Assembly: GCA_023265625.1 (NCBI GenBank)
Contig: JAHFST010000013.1
Coordinates: 24,845-88,844 of the forward strand
DNA: 64,000 nt
Source: Deltaproteobacteria bacterium
GTDB lineage: Bacteria > UBA10199 > JACPAL01 > JAHFST01
Direction of reading: 5' to 3'
The notes below the pieces were generated by a model, which was given only the letters and a program-made list of their open reading frames with translations, did no database searches and had not been told where the DNA came from. Positions 17,522 through 26,667 of the stretch are shown piece by piece. The translations under genes were made by a program, and so were the position numbers. Position 1 is the stretch's first letter. Each line of letters opens with the position of its first letter.

Positions 17522-19234
17522 CTATTCATTCTCATTATTTTTACCCAGCTGCAAAATGACAAAGGGAGGATGGGATACGTATTCGCCACCGAGTTGTGAG
17601 ATGGTTGAGACCTGCCGGTTATACTGAAGGCGATCCTTTTCCGTTGCGAAACGAGGCCTGTCGATCCTTTCAACACGCAGGTTTGTCTGTTTAACCGCTT
17701 CCATCAGCGCCGCTTCGGAGTGAAACCGATTGGGGATGGTCACATTGGGTAGTTTTCTCCAAACCTCTTGCCCCTCTCGTAATTGTGAGACATCCGTGAC
17801 CAGGATGAGGCGACCATCCTGCAACGCAAAAGTTGCGCTGAGTACTTCTTTTAGACCGTTCAGTGTGTTGACGATTTCTGCGGAACCTGGATTTTGATTC
17901 AAAGCCGCTAGAGCTTCGCCAATGCGTGTGCGTATCTCATCTTCATGTTTGGAACCGTCGGAGAATACCTTATCTAGAGAGTCGGGAAGCATCACAATCG
18001 CGGTCCCGGTTTTTTGCAAGGTGCGTGACAGCTCCTTAAAATGATCTTCAAACGAGGCCACGGATAAATTGCACGCCACATTGATGCTGATGGCCTTGTC
18101 AAAAAAATCGTTTGGATAGGGCAGGGCGGCGGCGTCTCCGACATCGAGTGTCACTCGGGCTTGGACATGATTTTCCCTCATGATCTTGCTGGCCTCCTCG
18201 ATCATCGAAGGTTGGAAGTCTAGGCCATAAACTTTGCCGCCGTTGATGGCGGCATAAACGCTCCAAAGCCCCACACCGCAACCGACATCGAGCACCTTTT
18301 GTCCTTGAAGATTGGAGAGATGAGGGAAGAAGAAGGGGGTTACAAAGGTGGAAACATAGGGCCAATCGCGTGACGAGGCGTATTGTTTGACAGCGATCTT
18401 ACCGTAATCGATTCCCTGACGGGTATGCCCCGCGTCTCCCATGGGGGGTAAGTCCCGTTCCATTTTTTGCACAATTTTGGCCAGATGAACCAGCCCTCGA
18501 GCCCGGTCGGCATGAAAGGCCGTGTTGGCCTTCAGAAGATGATCTAAGGCGGCGTCAAGCTCCCCGTTTTGTGCCAATTTTTCGGCGTCTCTGATGCGCG
18601 CTTGAATAAACCCAGGGAAGTCACCGCATAACTTGTAATAAAGGAACTCATCCCATTGACCGTGCCGACAGGTTTCCAATAAAGCGGCAAATCCCTCCCA
18701 TGTCTCATCTTCCGGAATCGTGGCGGATGATTTTTGGGCGAGATCATAGGCCTGTTCCGCTTCATTCCCAGCTTCTGATACTTGCAGGACGAACCCCAAT
18801 GCGGCGAAGGCCAGCGCTTTAAAACGAAGATCGGTGTCGCGGCTGATCCCGCTATGGGGAGATTCATAAAACCGAACCCGTTCACGCTCGGCAACGACAT
18901 GAGCCACTATCAACCCAATGGGAGACACAGGCATTGGCCCGAATCGGGTGGCCGGTTTCTCGGCGAAAAAAGAGGTGCGTACTGCGGTGAGCAAAGGAGA
19001 GGCGCCACTGATGATATTGACGGCACGGTCAAGTTGGGCGCTATGATCATAGCCATCTGCATCGTCAGAACGGTCGTATCTTAAGTGCGTAAGTACACTT
19101 AGGTCGGTCGTTGTCAGGCTATGAGCAGCGGCAAAATGGCGAACATCCAAATTATCCAATGCCCGTCTCGTTGTTGCCATGTCCCCTAGTTGCACTTGAA
19201 ATAGCATAGTCTCATCCCAGATACCGCTTACCAT
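17522..19234 (-). CDS. Class I SAM-dependent methyltransferase with long helical N-terminal region
   Basis: 570 residues. The methyltransferase domain sits near residues 305-460: VLDVGCGVGLWSVYA (motif I), VYGLDFQPSMIEEA (acidic residue binding the ribose), VGDAAALPYPNDFFDKA (motifs II-III). The first 300 residues are helical, TPR-like in texture (AFAALGFVLQVSEAGNEAEQ) and not assigned. The substrate is unknown. The start could also be the ATG at 19180, which has GGGG upstream. It is monocistronic and convergent with the XRE-type gene. Confidence 0.78.
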   Translation of the reverse strand: MVSGIWDETMLFQVQLGDMATTRRALDNLDVRHFAAAHSLTTTDLSVLTHLRYDRSDDADGYDHSAQLDRAVNIISGASPLLTAVRTSFFAEKPATRFGPMPVSPIGLIVAHVVAERERVRFYESPHSGISRDTDLRFKALAFAALGFVLQVSEAGNEAEQAYDLAQKSSATIPEDETWEGFAALLETCRHGQWDEFLYYKLCGDFPGFIQARIRDAEKLAQNGELDAALDHLLKANTAFHADRARGLVHLAKIVQKMERDLPPMGDAGHTRQGIDYGKIAVKQYASSRDWPYVSTFVTPFFFPHLSNLQGQKVLDVGCGVGLWSVYAAINGGKVYGLDFQPSMIEEASKIMRENHVQARVTLDVGDAAALPYPNDFFDKAISINVACNLSVASFEDHFKELSRTLQKTGTAIVMLPDSLDKVFSDGSKHEDEIRTRIGEALAALNQNPGSAEIVNTLNGLKEVLSATFALQDGRLILVTDVSQLREGQEVWRKLPNVTIPNRFHSEAALMEAVKQTNLRVERIDRPRFATEKDRLQYNRQVSTISQLGGEYVSHPPFVILQLGKNNENE

Positions 19235-19369
19235 CGTTTTGATTCTAAAAAAGTTGCCTGGAAATTCAGCTTATTTTCTGAGTATCCATCATTTAATGAA
19301 TGTGATCTTTTTTATATCAGATAAAAATTTATAAGTTATTAATTTTATTAATAAATTAATATTTTATTC

Positions 19370-19401
19370 GTATTCATAATAGATACGGTTTTCTCATTTT
19401 T
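19370..19401 (+). promoter_or_regulatory. Upstream motif shared with the lipoprotein gene at 21.1 kb (copy 1)
   Basis: GTATTC-AT-AATAGATACG-GTTTT here matches GTATTC-TA-AATAGATACG-TTTTT at 21039. About 25 of 32 positions agree, inside otherwise random AT-rich DNA. It lies 40 bases before the TIGR02147 start. Probable shared promoter or operator. Confidence 0.55.
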
Positions 19402-19440
19402 AGGGTGCCAAACGTGACGAAGTTATGGAATACTGTCGGG

Positions 19441-20271
19441 ATGGAACGGCCGAATCTTTTCACCTATGATGACTATCGCAAGTATCTGAAGGACTGGTTC
19501 ACCTGGATGAAAGAGGTCAAGTCCGGTTTTTCGTTTCGGGCCTTTTCGTTGTGGGCCGGGTTCAAGTCGCCGAATCAATTGCTGTTGGTCATGAAGGGGG
19601 AGCGGAACATCGCGCTTGCTTCCTTGGGAAAATATTTTGAGGTCTTGAAATTAAAGCAGGCAGAACGTAAATATTTTCAACTCCTGGTCGAATTCAATCA
19701 AGCCAAGGACATGGCGGCCAAGGCCCATTACTTTCGAGAACTGTCCGCCCATTGGCTGAAACATGACTCCTATCTGGCGCCGGAGCAATATCGTTATCTC
19801 TCCAATTGGTACTACACCGCGATCCGGGAGTTGGTGAATCTGAAGGATTTTGTGGAGAGCGGCCAGTGGATTGCCCGGCGGCTTGCAGGGTTGGTCACCC
19901 CGGTGGAGGCGAAGAAGGCGATCCAGGTGTTGTTGGAGTTGCGGTTGTTGGCCCGCGATCAGCAGGGGAGGCTGGTACAGACCGCGAAATATGTGACGAC
20001 CGGGGACGAGGTGCGGGAGGTGGCGGCCTTTCTCTACCACGAACAGATGATGAAGCTGGCCGCGGATTCGCTCCGCAACAAGACTTCGCAGGAGAGGAAC
20101 CTGACGGCCTTGAGCTTCACCATCAAGCGGAGCGATTACGAAATGATTGTCGGGGAAATCACCGACTTTCGGAAGCGAGTCATCGCCGCCTTGCAACAGA
20201 GGCGTGAGCAGGATAAAGACGAGGAGTTGTATCAGTTAAACATTCACCTGTTTCCCGTGACGAGGCAATGA
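19441..20271 (+). CDS. TIGR02147 family regulator-like protein
   Basis: 276 residues from the ATG at 19441 (MERPNLFTYDDYRKYLKDWF). The opening, FSFRAFSLWAGFKSPNQLLLVMKGERN, YFQLLVEFNQAK and the C-terminal TALSFTIKRSDYEMI are hallmarks of the TIGR02147/DUF4423 family, seen mainly in Fibrobacter, Bdellovibrio and deltaproteobacteria. The N-terminal part has a helix-turn-helix-like pattern and family members sit beside lipoprotein genes, as here: the next gene overlaps its stop by four bases. A regulatory role is inferred from context only. Confidence 0.85.
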   Translation: MERPNLFTYDDYRKYLKDWFTWMKEVKSGFSFRAFSLWAGFKSPNQLLLVMKGERNIALASLGKYFEVLKLKQAERKYFQLLVEFNQAKDMAAKAHYFRELSAHWLKHDSYLAPEQYRYLSNWYYTAIRELVNLKDFVESGQWIARRLAGLVTPVEAKKAIQVLLELRLLARDQQGRLVQTAKYVTTGDEVREVAAFLYHEQMMKLAADSLRNKTSQERNLTALSFTIKRSDYEMIVGEITDFRKRVIAALQQRREQDKDEELYQLNIHLFPVTRQ

Positions 20272-20948
20272 TGGTTATGAAGAGATGGTTATTCACTGCG
20301 GCAATGTTTCTATTGCTTGGGTGCAACGGGATCACCGAGGTTGGCAATCCCGTCCCTACGCAGGCAACCACCGCCAATGGGGCGACCCAGGCCTTGAGCG
20401 CCAGCGCCAACACCTTCGTCAATGCGGTTGGCCAGGAATCCTCCTTGAGTGCCCTGGCCCTCCGAAGGGAACGCCCGTCGGGATTTGAACAATGCACCTT
20501 CAGTGATGCGGGGGGTACCAAACAGCGCACCTGTTCTTGCACCTCCGGGAGTTACACCGAGGCGTTTGCGGAAACTTTCTCCCAGTCTGGCACCGTTTTT
20601 AATATCGATGGGCAAGTCTCAGTTCACTTCGACCAATGTGTGGTATCTTCGTGCGGTGCGAGTGTGACCTTGGATGGGGACATGACCGGGCAGGTGAGTG
20701 GGACGATTGATGACGCCAACTCCTCGGTGAATCTCACCATCCAACATGCCACCTCCGGTGCCTGTTCCGGCATCACCGCCAACGGTACGAGCATCGGTTT
20801 CCAACTGAGCATGGTCGACAACGGGACCAGCCACGACTTCTCCGGGACGATGTGCATCGGCGGCACCAGCTTTGACTTCAATGACCTTCAGCAATTGGGA
20901 AATCTGCTCGACCCAGCAGGCGTTTGTACGGACGGATTTGGTCGTTAA
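20268..20948 (+). CDS. Cys-patterned lipoprotein, paralogue of the 21.1-kb gene
   Basis: 226 residues. Signal peptide with lipobox LLLGCNG, followed at once by ITEVGNP, a motif I associate with lipoproteins next to TIGR02147 genes. Cys pairs are in conserved places: CTFSDAG, TCSCTSGS, QCVVSSCG, GACSGITANG, MCIGG and AGVC. The same spacing occurs in the next gene, so the two are diverged duplicates. Start overlaps the regulator stop (ATGA). Predicted outer-membrane lipoprotein with disulfides; role unknown. Confidence 0.75.
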   Translation: MMVMKRWLFTAAMFLLLGCNGITEVGNPVPTQATTANGATQALSASANTFVNAVGQESSLSALALRRERPSGFEQCTFSDAGGTKQRTCSCTSGSYTEAFAETFSQSGTVFNIDGQVSVHFDQCVVSSCGASVTLDGDMTGQVSGTIDDANSSVNLTIQHATSGACSGITANGTSIGFQLSMVDNGTSHDFSGTMCIGGTSFDFNDLQQLGNLLDPAGVCTDGFGR

Positions 20949-21038
20949 ATCGTATCTTTTATTATCATTAAAAATTGTTTTTTTAAAATATTGTATGTTT
21001 TAAATACTTATTTTTATTAATTAATATTAATAATAGCT

Positions 21039-21070
21039 GTATTCTAAATAGATACGTTTTTTGCCTTTTT
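21039..21070 (+). promoter_or_regulatory. Upstream motif shared with the TIGR02147 gene (copy 2)
   Basis: GTATTC-TA-AATAGATACG-TTTTT, matching 19370-19401, in an AT-rich spacer 56 bases before the second lipoprotein start. It suggests that the regulator gene and this lipoprotein gene respond to the same factor. Confidence 0.55.
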
Positions 21071-21125
21071 CTCTAGTCTCTTCGATCCACTCTTGCTACC
21101 TTGAGTGCCTAACCAAGGAGGAATT

Positions 21126-21926
21126 ATGCAAGTGCAGCACGAGAGTTTGAAAAAGGGATTGCAAGGTGGGGTGGCCATGGCGCTGCTCCTTTTGCTTACG
21201 CAGTGCAGTGCCACGGGGACAACCACCGGGACCAGTGGTACCGTCAGTACGAGTGCCTCCACCGCCGATGCAACCACCCTGGCGGTATCGGATAGCGTCA
21301 CCGGCACGCTGGGGGCCTTAGGGGGGACGGCGGCCAGTCTGTCGGCGCTCAGTTTGGCGGATGGATCAGATCACGATGGGAGCGATGATGGCAATCAGCC
21401 TGCTCAGACCGGTGAGGATCATCCTGCCCAAGGAGAGGAAAGCTCAGGCCATGAGTCCCATGACCAGCATTTCCACAATTGCTCCTTTGACGAGGCGGAG
21501 CACAAGGTCACCTGCGCCTGTGAAGGGGGCGGAACGGTCAGCTACATCTTTCAAGACGCCTTGAGCTTTGCGAGCCATGAAATCAGTTTCAATCATCACT
21601 TCCTGACTGAGTACGAGCAATGTGTGGTGACCAGCTGTGATGGGTCGAAGACGGTCAACGGCGAGGTGAGCGGGCTCATCTCTGGAACTTACACGGAGGG
21701 GGGGGCGGCGAATGTGACCGTGACCCATGAGACCTCTGGGGCCTGCTCCGGCATGACGGTTGATGGGGCCGACGTTGGTTTTAGCATGACCATGACCTTT
21801 GATGGAACGAACGAGGCGTTGTCAGGACAAATCTGTCTGGGTGCCACCGGCAATGTGTCGCCCTTCACCAATTTGGCAGAGTTGCGGAGTGTCCTCGATC
21901 CGGGCGGACAATGTTTGGTTCAGTGA
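21126..21926 (+). CDS. Cys-patterned, His/Asp-rich lipoprotein
   Basis: 266 residues from the ATG at 21126, which has a perfect AAGGAGG five bases upstream. Lipobox LLTQCSAT. Residues ~75-120 are rich in Asp, His and Glu (DGSDHDGSDDG, HESHDQHFHN), a plausible metal-binding stretch. The rest mirrors the previous gene: CSFDEAEH, TCACEGGG, QCVVTSCDG, GACSGMTVDG, ICLGA and GGQC. Predicted outer-membrane lipoprotein; metal binding is inference. A terminator follows. Confidence 0.75.
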   Translation: MQVQHESLKKGLQGGVAMALLLLLTQCSATGTTTGTSGTVSTSASTADATTLAVSDSVTGTLGALGGTAASLSALSLADGSDHDGSDDGNQPAQTGEDHPAQGEESSGHESHDQHFHNCSFDEAEHKVTCACEGGGTVSYIFQDALSFASHEISFNHHFLTEYEQCVVTSCDGSKTVNGEVSGLISGTYTEGGAANVTVTHETSGACSGMTVDGADVGFSMTMTFDGTNEALSGQICLGATGNVSPFTNLAELRSVLDPGGQCLVQ

Positions 21927-21957
21927 GAAGATAAAAGAATATCCAGGTAACCCAATG

Positions 21958-21992
21958 GCCCCGTCCTCCCCAAGAGGGCGGGGCTTTTTTTT
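21958..21992 (+). terminator. Strong rho-independent terminator
   Basis: GCCCCGTCCTC (21958-21968) pairs with GAGGGCGGGGC (21974-21984) over 11 bp, followed by eight T. It ends the lipoprotein transcript before the convergent amidohydrolase gene. Confidence 0.92.
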
Positions 21993-22016
21993 GGAAGTTT
22001 GTGGAAGTTTGGTGAA

Positions 22017-23627
22017 TCAGGTTTCTAGCCAGGGGATATCCACCCGCAATTCTTTGGAGCGTCGGTTCAATTCTGAAACTCGTTCATTGAGATAGCGGCG
22101 GAAGAGGTCACGACTGGTGATGAAGAGGGGTTCGCCATTGGCCACTACCTGTTGGCCATCGACGTAGACATCGGTGGCCGTCTGTCGCGTCCGTACGATC
22201 CGGCCGATGATATCTCGGTTGGACTCAAGATCAATCATCGCTGACCAATCGAGCTGGTTCCAAAAGACCAGATCGGCCCGTTGTCCCACCGCAATTTTCC
22301 CCAATTCTTTTTCCATGCCCAGCCCGTGCATGCCGCCTGTGGTGGCCATGGTGAGAATATCGAGCGGGGAGAGGGCCGCCGAGTTTTGATAACGCCCTCC
22401 AGCCAAGACTTTGGCCGCCCACATTTCAGCTCGCAGGTCGAGCATATCGTTACACGGGGCGCCGTCAGCGCCGATCGCCACATGAACCCCGGCGCGCAGA
22501 AAATCGGGAATGGGGGCGATGCCGGAGCCAAGCATCCCGTTGGAACCGGGACAATGAACCGCCGTGGCCCCCACTCCGGCCATCAAGGCGATCTCCTCCG
22601 GGGTGGCATGGACACAGTGATGCAGGAAGGTCTTGGGGCCTAGGAAGCCTAACTCGCGCAACATCAAGATATTGGCCCTATTAAAACGCTTTTGAATGGC
22701 TGCGATTTCTCCCGGGCTTTCCGAGGCATGGGTTTGGATCACCCAGTGATTATCTTGGGCCATCCTGGCCAGGGCTTGAGCGGTGCGTGGTTCCGAGGTT
22801 AAGAGGAAACGCATCGTGACGGCGGGATTGACGCGTTGATTGGTTTTTTTTGCAAGTTCGGCGAGGTGTTGCATGGTTTCCAATGTCTTGCGCAAGGCTA
22901 TTTCTGGAGACTCATGGAGTCGTTTTGGGAACGGGACATCCGGATCCATATGGTCCATCACGACATTGCCGGTCCACACGCGGAGGCCGGTGGGCAGGAT
23001 GCCGTGCTTCACATAGGCCGACGTATGGTGGACGGTGCCCATGTCGAGACAGGTGGTGGCCCCGTGGCAGAGCGCCTCGGCCGCCCCAAGATGGGCCGCC
23101 ATGGCGATGTCGACCGGATCCATCGCGGCCTCACCGGGCCAGGTATGATCCCGCAGCCATTGCAGGAGTTGTTTTCCTTCCCCCTGTCCCCGCCAGAGAG
23201 TTTGGCAGAGGTGCGTGTGCCCGTGCATCAGTCCCGGGGTGACGATCCGATTTTTACCCGTCACCTGCCTTGCCTCTAACTGCACAGTCGCCGACCTGAG
23301 TTCGTCGGGCATGTTTCCCATCGTCCCGACCTCGGTAATGCGGCCATCACAAACATGAACATAGGCGTCACGCAGTACGCCCAGGTTCCCTTGGCTCGGA
23401 TCATTGGTGACCAGCACCTCGATGTTGGTCACGACAAAGTTCGCCGTCGGATCGGGTAAATTTCTTAGGTAGGGAAACTGACCCGTTGCCAGGGCGGCTT
23501 CAGTATAAGGTCTGGCGACGTTAGGTAATGATGATAAATACACCCGACACTTCTCGATGATTTGGGAAAAAGGTTGCCTATTTCGCGGGATTTTTTTTTC
23601 AAGTAGTGAGCCCTTCCGGCGAGACAA
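22017..23627 (-). CDS. Amidohydrolase/aminohydrolase (nucleobase deaminase-like, TrzN/SsnA family)
   Basis: 536 residues. Metal ligands of the amidohydrolase superfamily are in order: HGHTHLCQ near residue 135, QTHASESPGE near 300, LHHCVHATPEE near 340, GADGAPCNDMLD near 395; then the C-terminal KIAVGQRADLVFW. Members deaminate guanine, 8-oxoguanine, cytosine, SAH/MTA or triazines. Because purine nucleoside phosphorylase lies directly upstream and overlaps by 29 bases, deamination of a purine base is the most likely role. The TTG at 23627 is a poor start; a GTG about 90 bases downstream is an alternative. Confidence 0.82.
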   Translation of the reverse strand: MSRRKGSLLEKKIPRNRQPFSQIIEKCRVYLSSLPNVARPYTEAALATGQFPYLRNLPDPTANFVVTNIEVLVTNDPSQGNLGVLRDAYVHVCDGRITEVGTMGNMPDELRSATVQLEARQVTGKNRIVTPGLMHGHTHLCQTLWRGQGEGKQLLQWLRDHTWPGEAAMDPVDIAMAAHLGAAEALCHGATTCLDMGTVHHTSAYVKHGILPTGLRVWTGNVVMDHMDPDVPFPKRLHESPEIALRKTLETMQHLAELAKKTNQRVNPAVTMRFLLTSEPRTAQALARMAQDNHWVIQTHASESPGEIAAIQKRFNRANILMLRELGFLGPKTFLHHCVHATPEEIALMAGVGATAVHCPGSNGMLGSGIAPIPDFLRAGVHVAIGADGAPCNDMLDLRAEMWAAKVLAGGRYQNSAALSPLDILTMATTGGMHGLGMEKELGKIAVGQRADLVFWNQLDWSAMIDLESNRDIIGRIVRTRQTATDVYVDGQQVVANGEPLFITSRDLFRRYLNERVSELNRRSKELRVDIPWLET

Positions 23628-24495
23628 GAATCGGCAGAATAACGTCCATCATCCTTGTGAAAGATGTCATGGCCGCCTTTGCCGCTGTCGTGACTTCATC
23701 ATGATCTAATACAGATCCCGCTATGATGCCGGCGCCATAGTTCGTGATCAGCGACATCCCGGCCACCAAGGCCCCCATGGCATAGGCCGTTTGGGCCTCG
23801 GGCACGGTGGACATCCCCACCTGATCGACTCCCGCCTGGCGCAACTCACGTATCTCTGCCGGTGTCTCATAGGTGCGGCCCCGCATCCAGGCGTACACTC
23901 CCTCCGGTAATTCAATCCCAAGCCTGGCACTGACGGTTTCTTTGATCCTACCCCTGAGTACTGCTGAATAGACATCACTTTGATCGGCAAAATAGGGGAA
24001 GACAGGCTGTTGCCTCACACCATCATGGTCTGGACCGCTAAAAACGCTGAGCCCGGACCGGTTGATGTGATCGCTGAGCAAAACGAGGTCTCCCGGTTTG
24101 TAGCTAAGATTGACACTGCCTGCGGCATTGGTCAGAAAAACTGTACGACATCCATGGGCAATCGATGCACAGACTGGGAATGTGATCTTATCTAATCCGC
24201 CGTCGAGATATTCATAGCTATGGACCCTTCCGGCCAAGATTAAGGCTGGCTTCCCCTGGATTACCACGGAAAAGACTTTGCCGGAATGACCCTGTACAGT
24301 AGGTGTGGGCCAGTTCGGCAGTTGATCAATCGGCAGCTCCATGGCATCCGGCAGGCCTTGGGCCCATTTGCTGAAACCTGAACCCAAGACCACGCAGGCC
24401 ACATGTTTACGTCCACCACTGAGTGTCGTGATCGCCTGCGCCGCTGCCGTCAAATCGACACGCAACGGAATATTTCCCCCATAAATGTTCGCCAT
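23599..24495 (-). CDS. punA: Purine nucleoside phosphorylase (PNP class I)
   Basis: 298 residues from the ATG at 24495 with AAGGAG upstream. Motifs: VVLGSGFSKWAQGL near 35 (phosphate site), GHSGKVF, LTNAAGSVN, DHIN, and MSTVPEAQTAYAMGALVAG (purine site). It splits purine nucleosides with phosphate into base and ribose-1-phosphate in the cytosol. It forms a two-gene salvage operon with the amidohydrolase. Confidence 0.92.
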   Translation of the reverse strand: MANIYGGNIPLRVDLTAAAQAITTLSGGRKHVACVVLGSGFSKWAQGLPDAMELPIDQLPNWPTPTVQGHSGKVFSVVIQGKPALILAGRVHSYEYLDGGLDKITFPVCASIAHGCRTVFLTNAAGSVNLSYKPGDLVLLSDHINRSGLSVFSGPDHDGVRQQPVFPYFADQSDVYSAVLRGRIKETVSARLGIELPEGVYAWMRGRTYETPAEIRELRQAGVDQVGMSTVPEAQTAYAMGALVAGMSLITNYGAGIIAGSVLDHDEVTTAAKAAMTSFTRMMDVILPILVSPEGLTT

Positions 24496-24640
24496 GGTTT
24501 TCTCCTTAGTAATCAATTACCTCTCTAATCGGAGGGGATGCGGAATGGTTGCGTGATTTTTTTGCGTTCCTGTCGCTCCATCTTGGACCGTTGGTGTGGT
24601 CTATCACCAATGGAGAGGTTGGGAAGAAAGTATTAATTTA

Positions 24641-26113
24641 TTAACCCGTCAATTTTTTACCCAATGCGACGGCCCGTTCGCGCAGAGCCAAGAGTTTATC
24701 TCCCTGAAATAAGGGGTAGGGGGCATTTGGTTCCAACTGTTGCCGTCGTTTTTCATAAAACGACCCACGGGCAACCCCTAGATTGAGCTCAAAGATGGCC
24801 ATTTGCAGGCGTTGCCGGGGTGGGAGTCCGGCATACCGGGAATCATAAAGAAAAGATTTTACCAAAGCCAAACTCGGGTGGGTTGGATTGCGTTGTTCCG
24901 CTTCCTCCAGCCAATAAAGGGCCTTATCGGGGGTATCAAGATGACCGAAGGAGAGAATCAAGGCGGTCGTAGGATCGGGAAGCAATGCGTAACTTTGAGC
25001 AAACAACAGCGTACTTTGGGTTTTGGTTCGAATACGGCGTAATCCCGTCATGATTCCCAAATTGAGGAGGATCCCGCTGAGGGTGGCGATGGGCGACTCC
25101 GGCTCTTGTCCTTTGCCAAAATGTCCCGTCCGCCGCCAAATTTCCAAGGGACTGAATTCTATCCCACTGGTGGATAGGTCGTATACCAATCGGGGGCCTG
25201 CCAGAAAACCGTTCATGTGTCCGGGATAAGTGAGAGTTTGAGTCCCCTCGGAAGTCATCATGTGGTCGGCCAGGAGTTTGAGTGGGACGCAACCTGAGTC
25301 GGAGGTTTGGTCATCCTTGCTGGGACGTTGCAGGAGAAAATCGGTTAACAGGATCGAGTAACGGCTTCCTTGGGGGACCGGCAGGAGTCCCTGTTCTTTC
25401 ATTCTTAGGACGGCGGCCAAGAATTGTTCCAGCTCGTCCCGGGCGCCGACAGGAGCGATGGCTTGCCAAAATTGCGGCGATTTCATTCCCATGATGGAAA
25501 AGAGGGATTGTTGATAGGCGCGATCAAAGATGTGTGTGTTCAATGGATCGGCAAGTGGCCAGTGTCTCCAACGGCTTAATTCCTCCAAGACGGCCAAGGC
25601 TGCTTCATGGTCTTTGGGGGGTAACTCCAACCAAGCCGCTTCCAGGTCGATGGCAAGCTCGGCCAGCCCCTTGGCACTGTGGACTACGGCCACGGCTTCA
25701 CGCAGCGCCTGCCCGCTCCAAGGCCTGGGCCCATTCCCCAAGACTCCCTCGATCATCGCATCCTTTGTCAGCACGCGGCCCGGGGCGGTTTGAAAGCCAT
25801 GGTGAATCTGCCCGGCCACCGCCGCGGCTTCGGGTTCGGAAAGGGCTTCGAGCCGGTCCAGCAGGAAATCGCTGGTGACATGTAAGAGTTTCCAAGCGAC
25901 CCGTTTGTGGGTCACTTGCAGTTGTGAAAGGTACTCGGCTGCCGCCGCCAGAGCATGTAGGTCGGGAAGGAGCGTGGCCCCCTTGTAGAGCGCCGAGGCG
26001 ACTTGTTCATACCGCTCTTCACGGGCCGCACTCATGAGAGAGCTGACCGCGTCATTTAAGACCGGCGCGATCTTACGGTTTAAACTCCATATTTCAATGG
26101 TCTGGGTATGCAT
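24641..26113 (-). CDS. Unknown 490-aa helical protein
   Basis: Mostly helical, Leu/Ala-rich, with one TPR-like stretch near the C-terminus (KALYWLEEAEQRNPTHPSLA). No signal peptide, membrane segment or catalytic motif seen. I do not recognise the family. A small gene ends four bases before its start, so the two are probably one operon. Its texture resembles the unknown proteins at 60.6 and 62.3 kb. Confidence 0.65.
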   Translation of the reverse strand: MHTQTIEIWSLNRKIAPVLNDAVSSLMSAAREERYEQVASALYKGATLLPDLHALAAAAEYLSQLQVTHKRVAWKLLHVTSDFLLDRLEALSEPEAAAVAGQIHHGFQTAPGRVLTKDAMIEGVLGNGPRPWSGQALREAVAVVHSAKGLAELAIDLEAAWLELPPKDHEAALAVLEELSRWRHWPLADPLNTHIFDRAYQQSLFSIMGMKSPQFWQAIAPVGARDELEQFLAAVLRMKEQGLLPVPQGSRYSILLTDFLLQRPSKDDQTSDSGCVPLKLLADHMMTSEGTQTLTYPGHMNGFLAGPRLVYDLSTSGIEFSPLEIWRRTGHFGKGQEPESPIATLSGILLNLGIMTGLRRIRTKTQSTLLFAQSYALLPDPTTALILSFGHLDTPDKALYWLEEAEQRNPTHPSLALVKSFLYDSRYAGLPPRQRLQMAIFELNLGVARGSFYEKRRQQLEPNAPYPLFQGDKLLALRERAVALGKKLTG

Positions 26114-26117
26114 AAGA

Positions 26118-26363
26118 TCAAAAAAGAATTTGTTCTTTTACCCCCGGGGTCCGATGGACTACACCGAAGACTTCCCCGTAGGGACTCCATCCAAAAATTT
26201 TCAGGGGTTTCGTAATGGTAATCAATGGCCCCGGTATGATTGGGTCCTTCGTCTTCAAGACCAGTTCGCATAATTTATGATCGGTTGTTTGGTCAAAAAG
26301 TTGCCCATTTTTTCTTGTCGATCCAAAACAGGGACAGTATAAGCGCTGCATGATTTCTGACAT
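26118..26363 (-). CDS. Small unknown protein with CPC motif (81 aa)
   Basis: MSEIMQRLYCPCFGSTRKNG opens the protein; a third Cys follows at HKLCEL. A GGGGGG run eight bases upstream of the ATG serves as ribosome site. The stop is four bases from the next start. Interestingly, the ribosome site lies in a copied fragment of the M20 peptidase gene read antisense. A zinc-binding role is possible from the CPC motif but not shown. Confidence 0.5.
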   Translation of the reverse strand: MSEIMQRLYCPCFGSTRKNGQLFDQTTDHKLCELVLKTKDPIIPGPLITITKPLKIFGWSPYGEVFGVVHRTPGVKEQILF

Positions 26364-26366
26364 TTC

Positions 26367-26421
26367 CGCCCCCCTGCAACATTTTGAAAAAAACCGCGCC
26401 TCTTACCTGAAAAAATAGGGG
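26367..26421 (+). repeat. Duplicated fragment of the M20 peptidase 5' end
   Basis: Bases 26367-26409 are identical to 27737-27779, which are codons 2-16 of the M20 peptidase gene. They are followed by GAAAAAATAGGGG, like GAAAAATAGGGG at 27878 of the same gene, as if about 100 bases in between had been lost. A degenerate partial duplication 1.37 kb upstream of the intact gene. Confidence 0.75.
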
Positions 26422-26474
26422 AACGTTGTTGACTAGATCAACTATCTAAGTTTGCTCAGTCAACAACGTCCCCC
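26418..26474. repeat. Long imperfect hairpin of the GGGGACGTTGT repeat type
   Basis: GGGGAACGTTGTTGACT (26418-26434) pairs with AGTCAACAACGTCCCCC (26458-26474), 16 of 17 positions, around a 23-base loop. The left arm plus loop resembles 53445-53476. Looks like a REP-type or small miniature element. No T-run, so not a terminator. Confidence 0.65.
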
Positions 26475-26667
26475 ATTTTGACAAGATTATTGGGGACAGG
26501 TATTTACTCAATAGTTCTGGAAGTTTTTTCCACTCTCCTTGCTTGAGGAAAGATTCTGAAGTGGGTGTCGTAGAACCCAAGGTTGACATATACACTGAGG
26601 GGACGAAGTGCGAGATATCCATGAGAGGTTATCGACTGGAAGTTAGAAATGGTGCGTATTTTTTTAG

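Noticed and set aside
24496..24640. Possible purine riboswitch before punA
   Set aside because: No conserved purine aptamer core is visible in the short upstream region.
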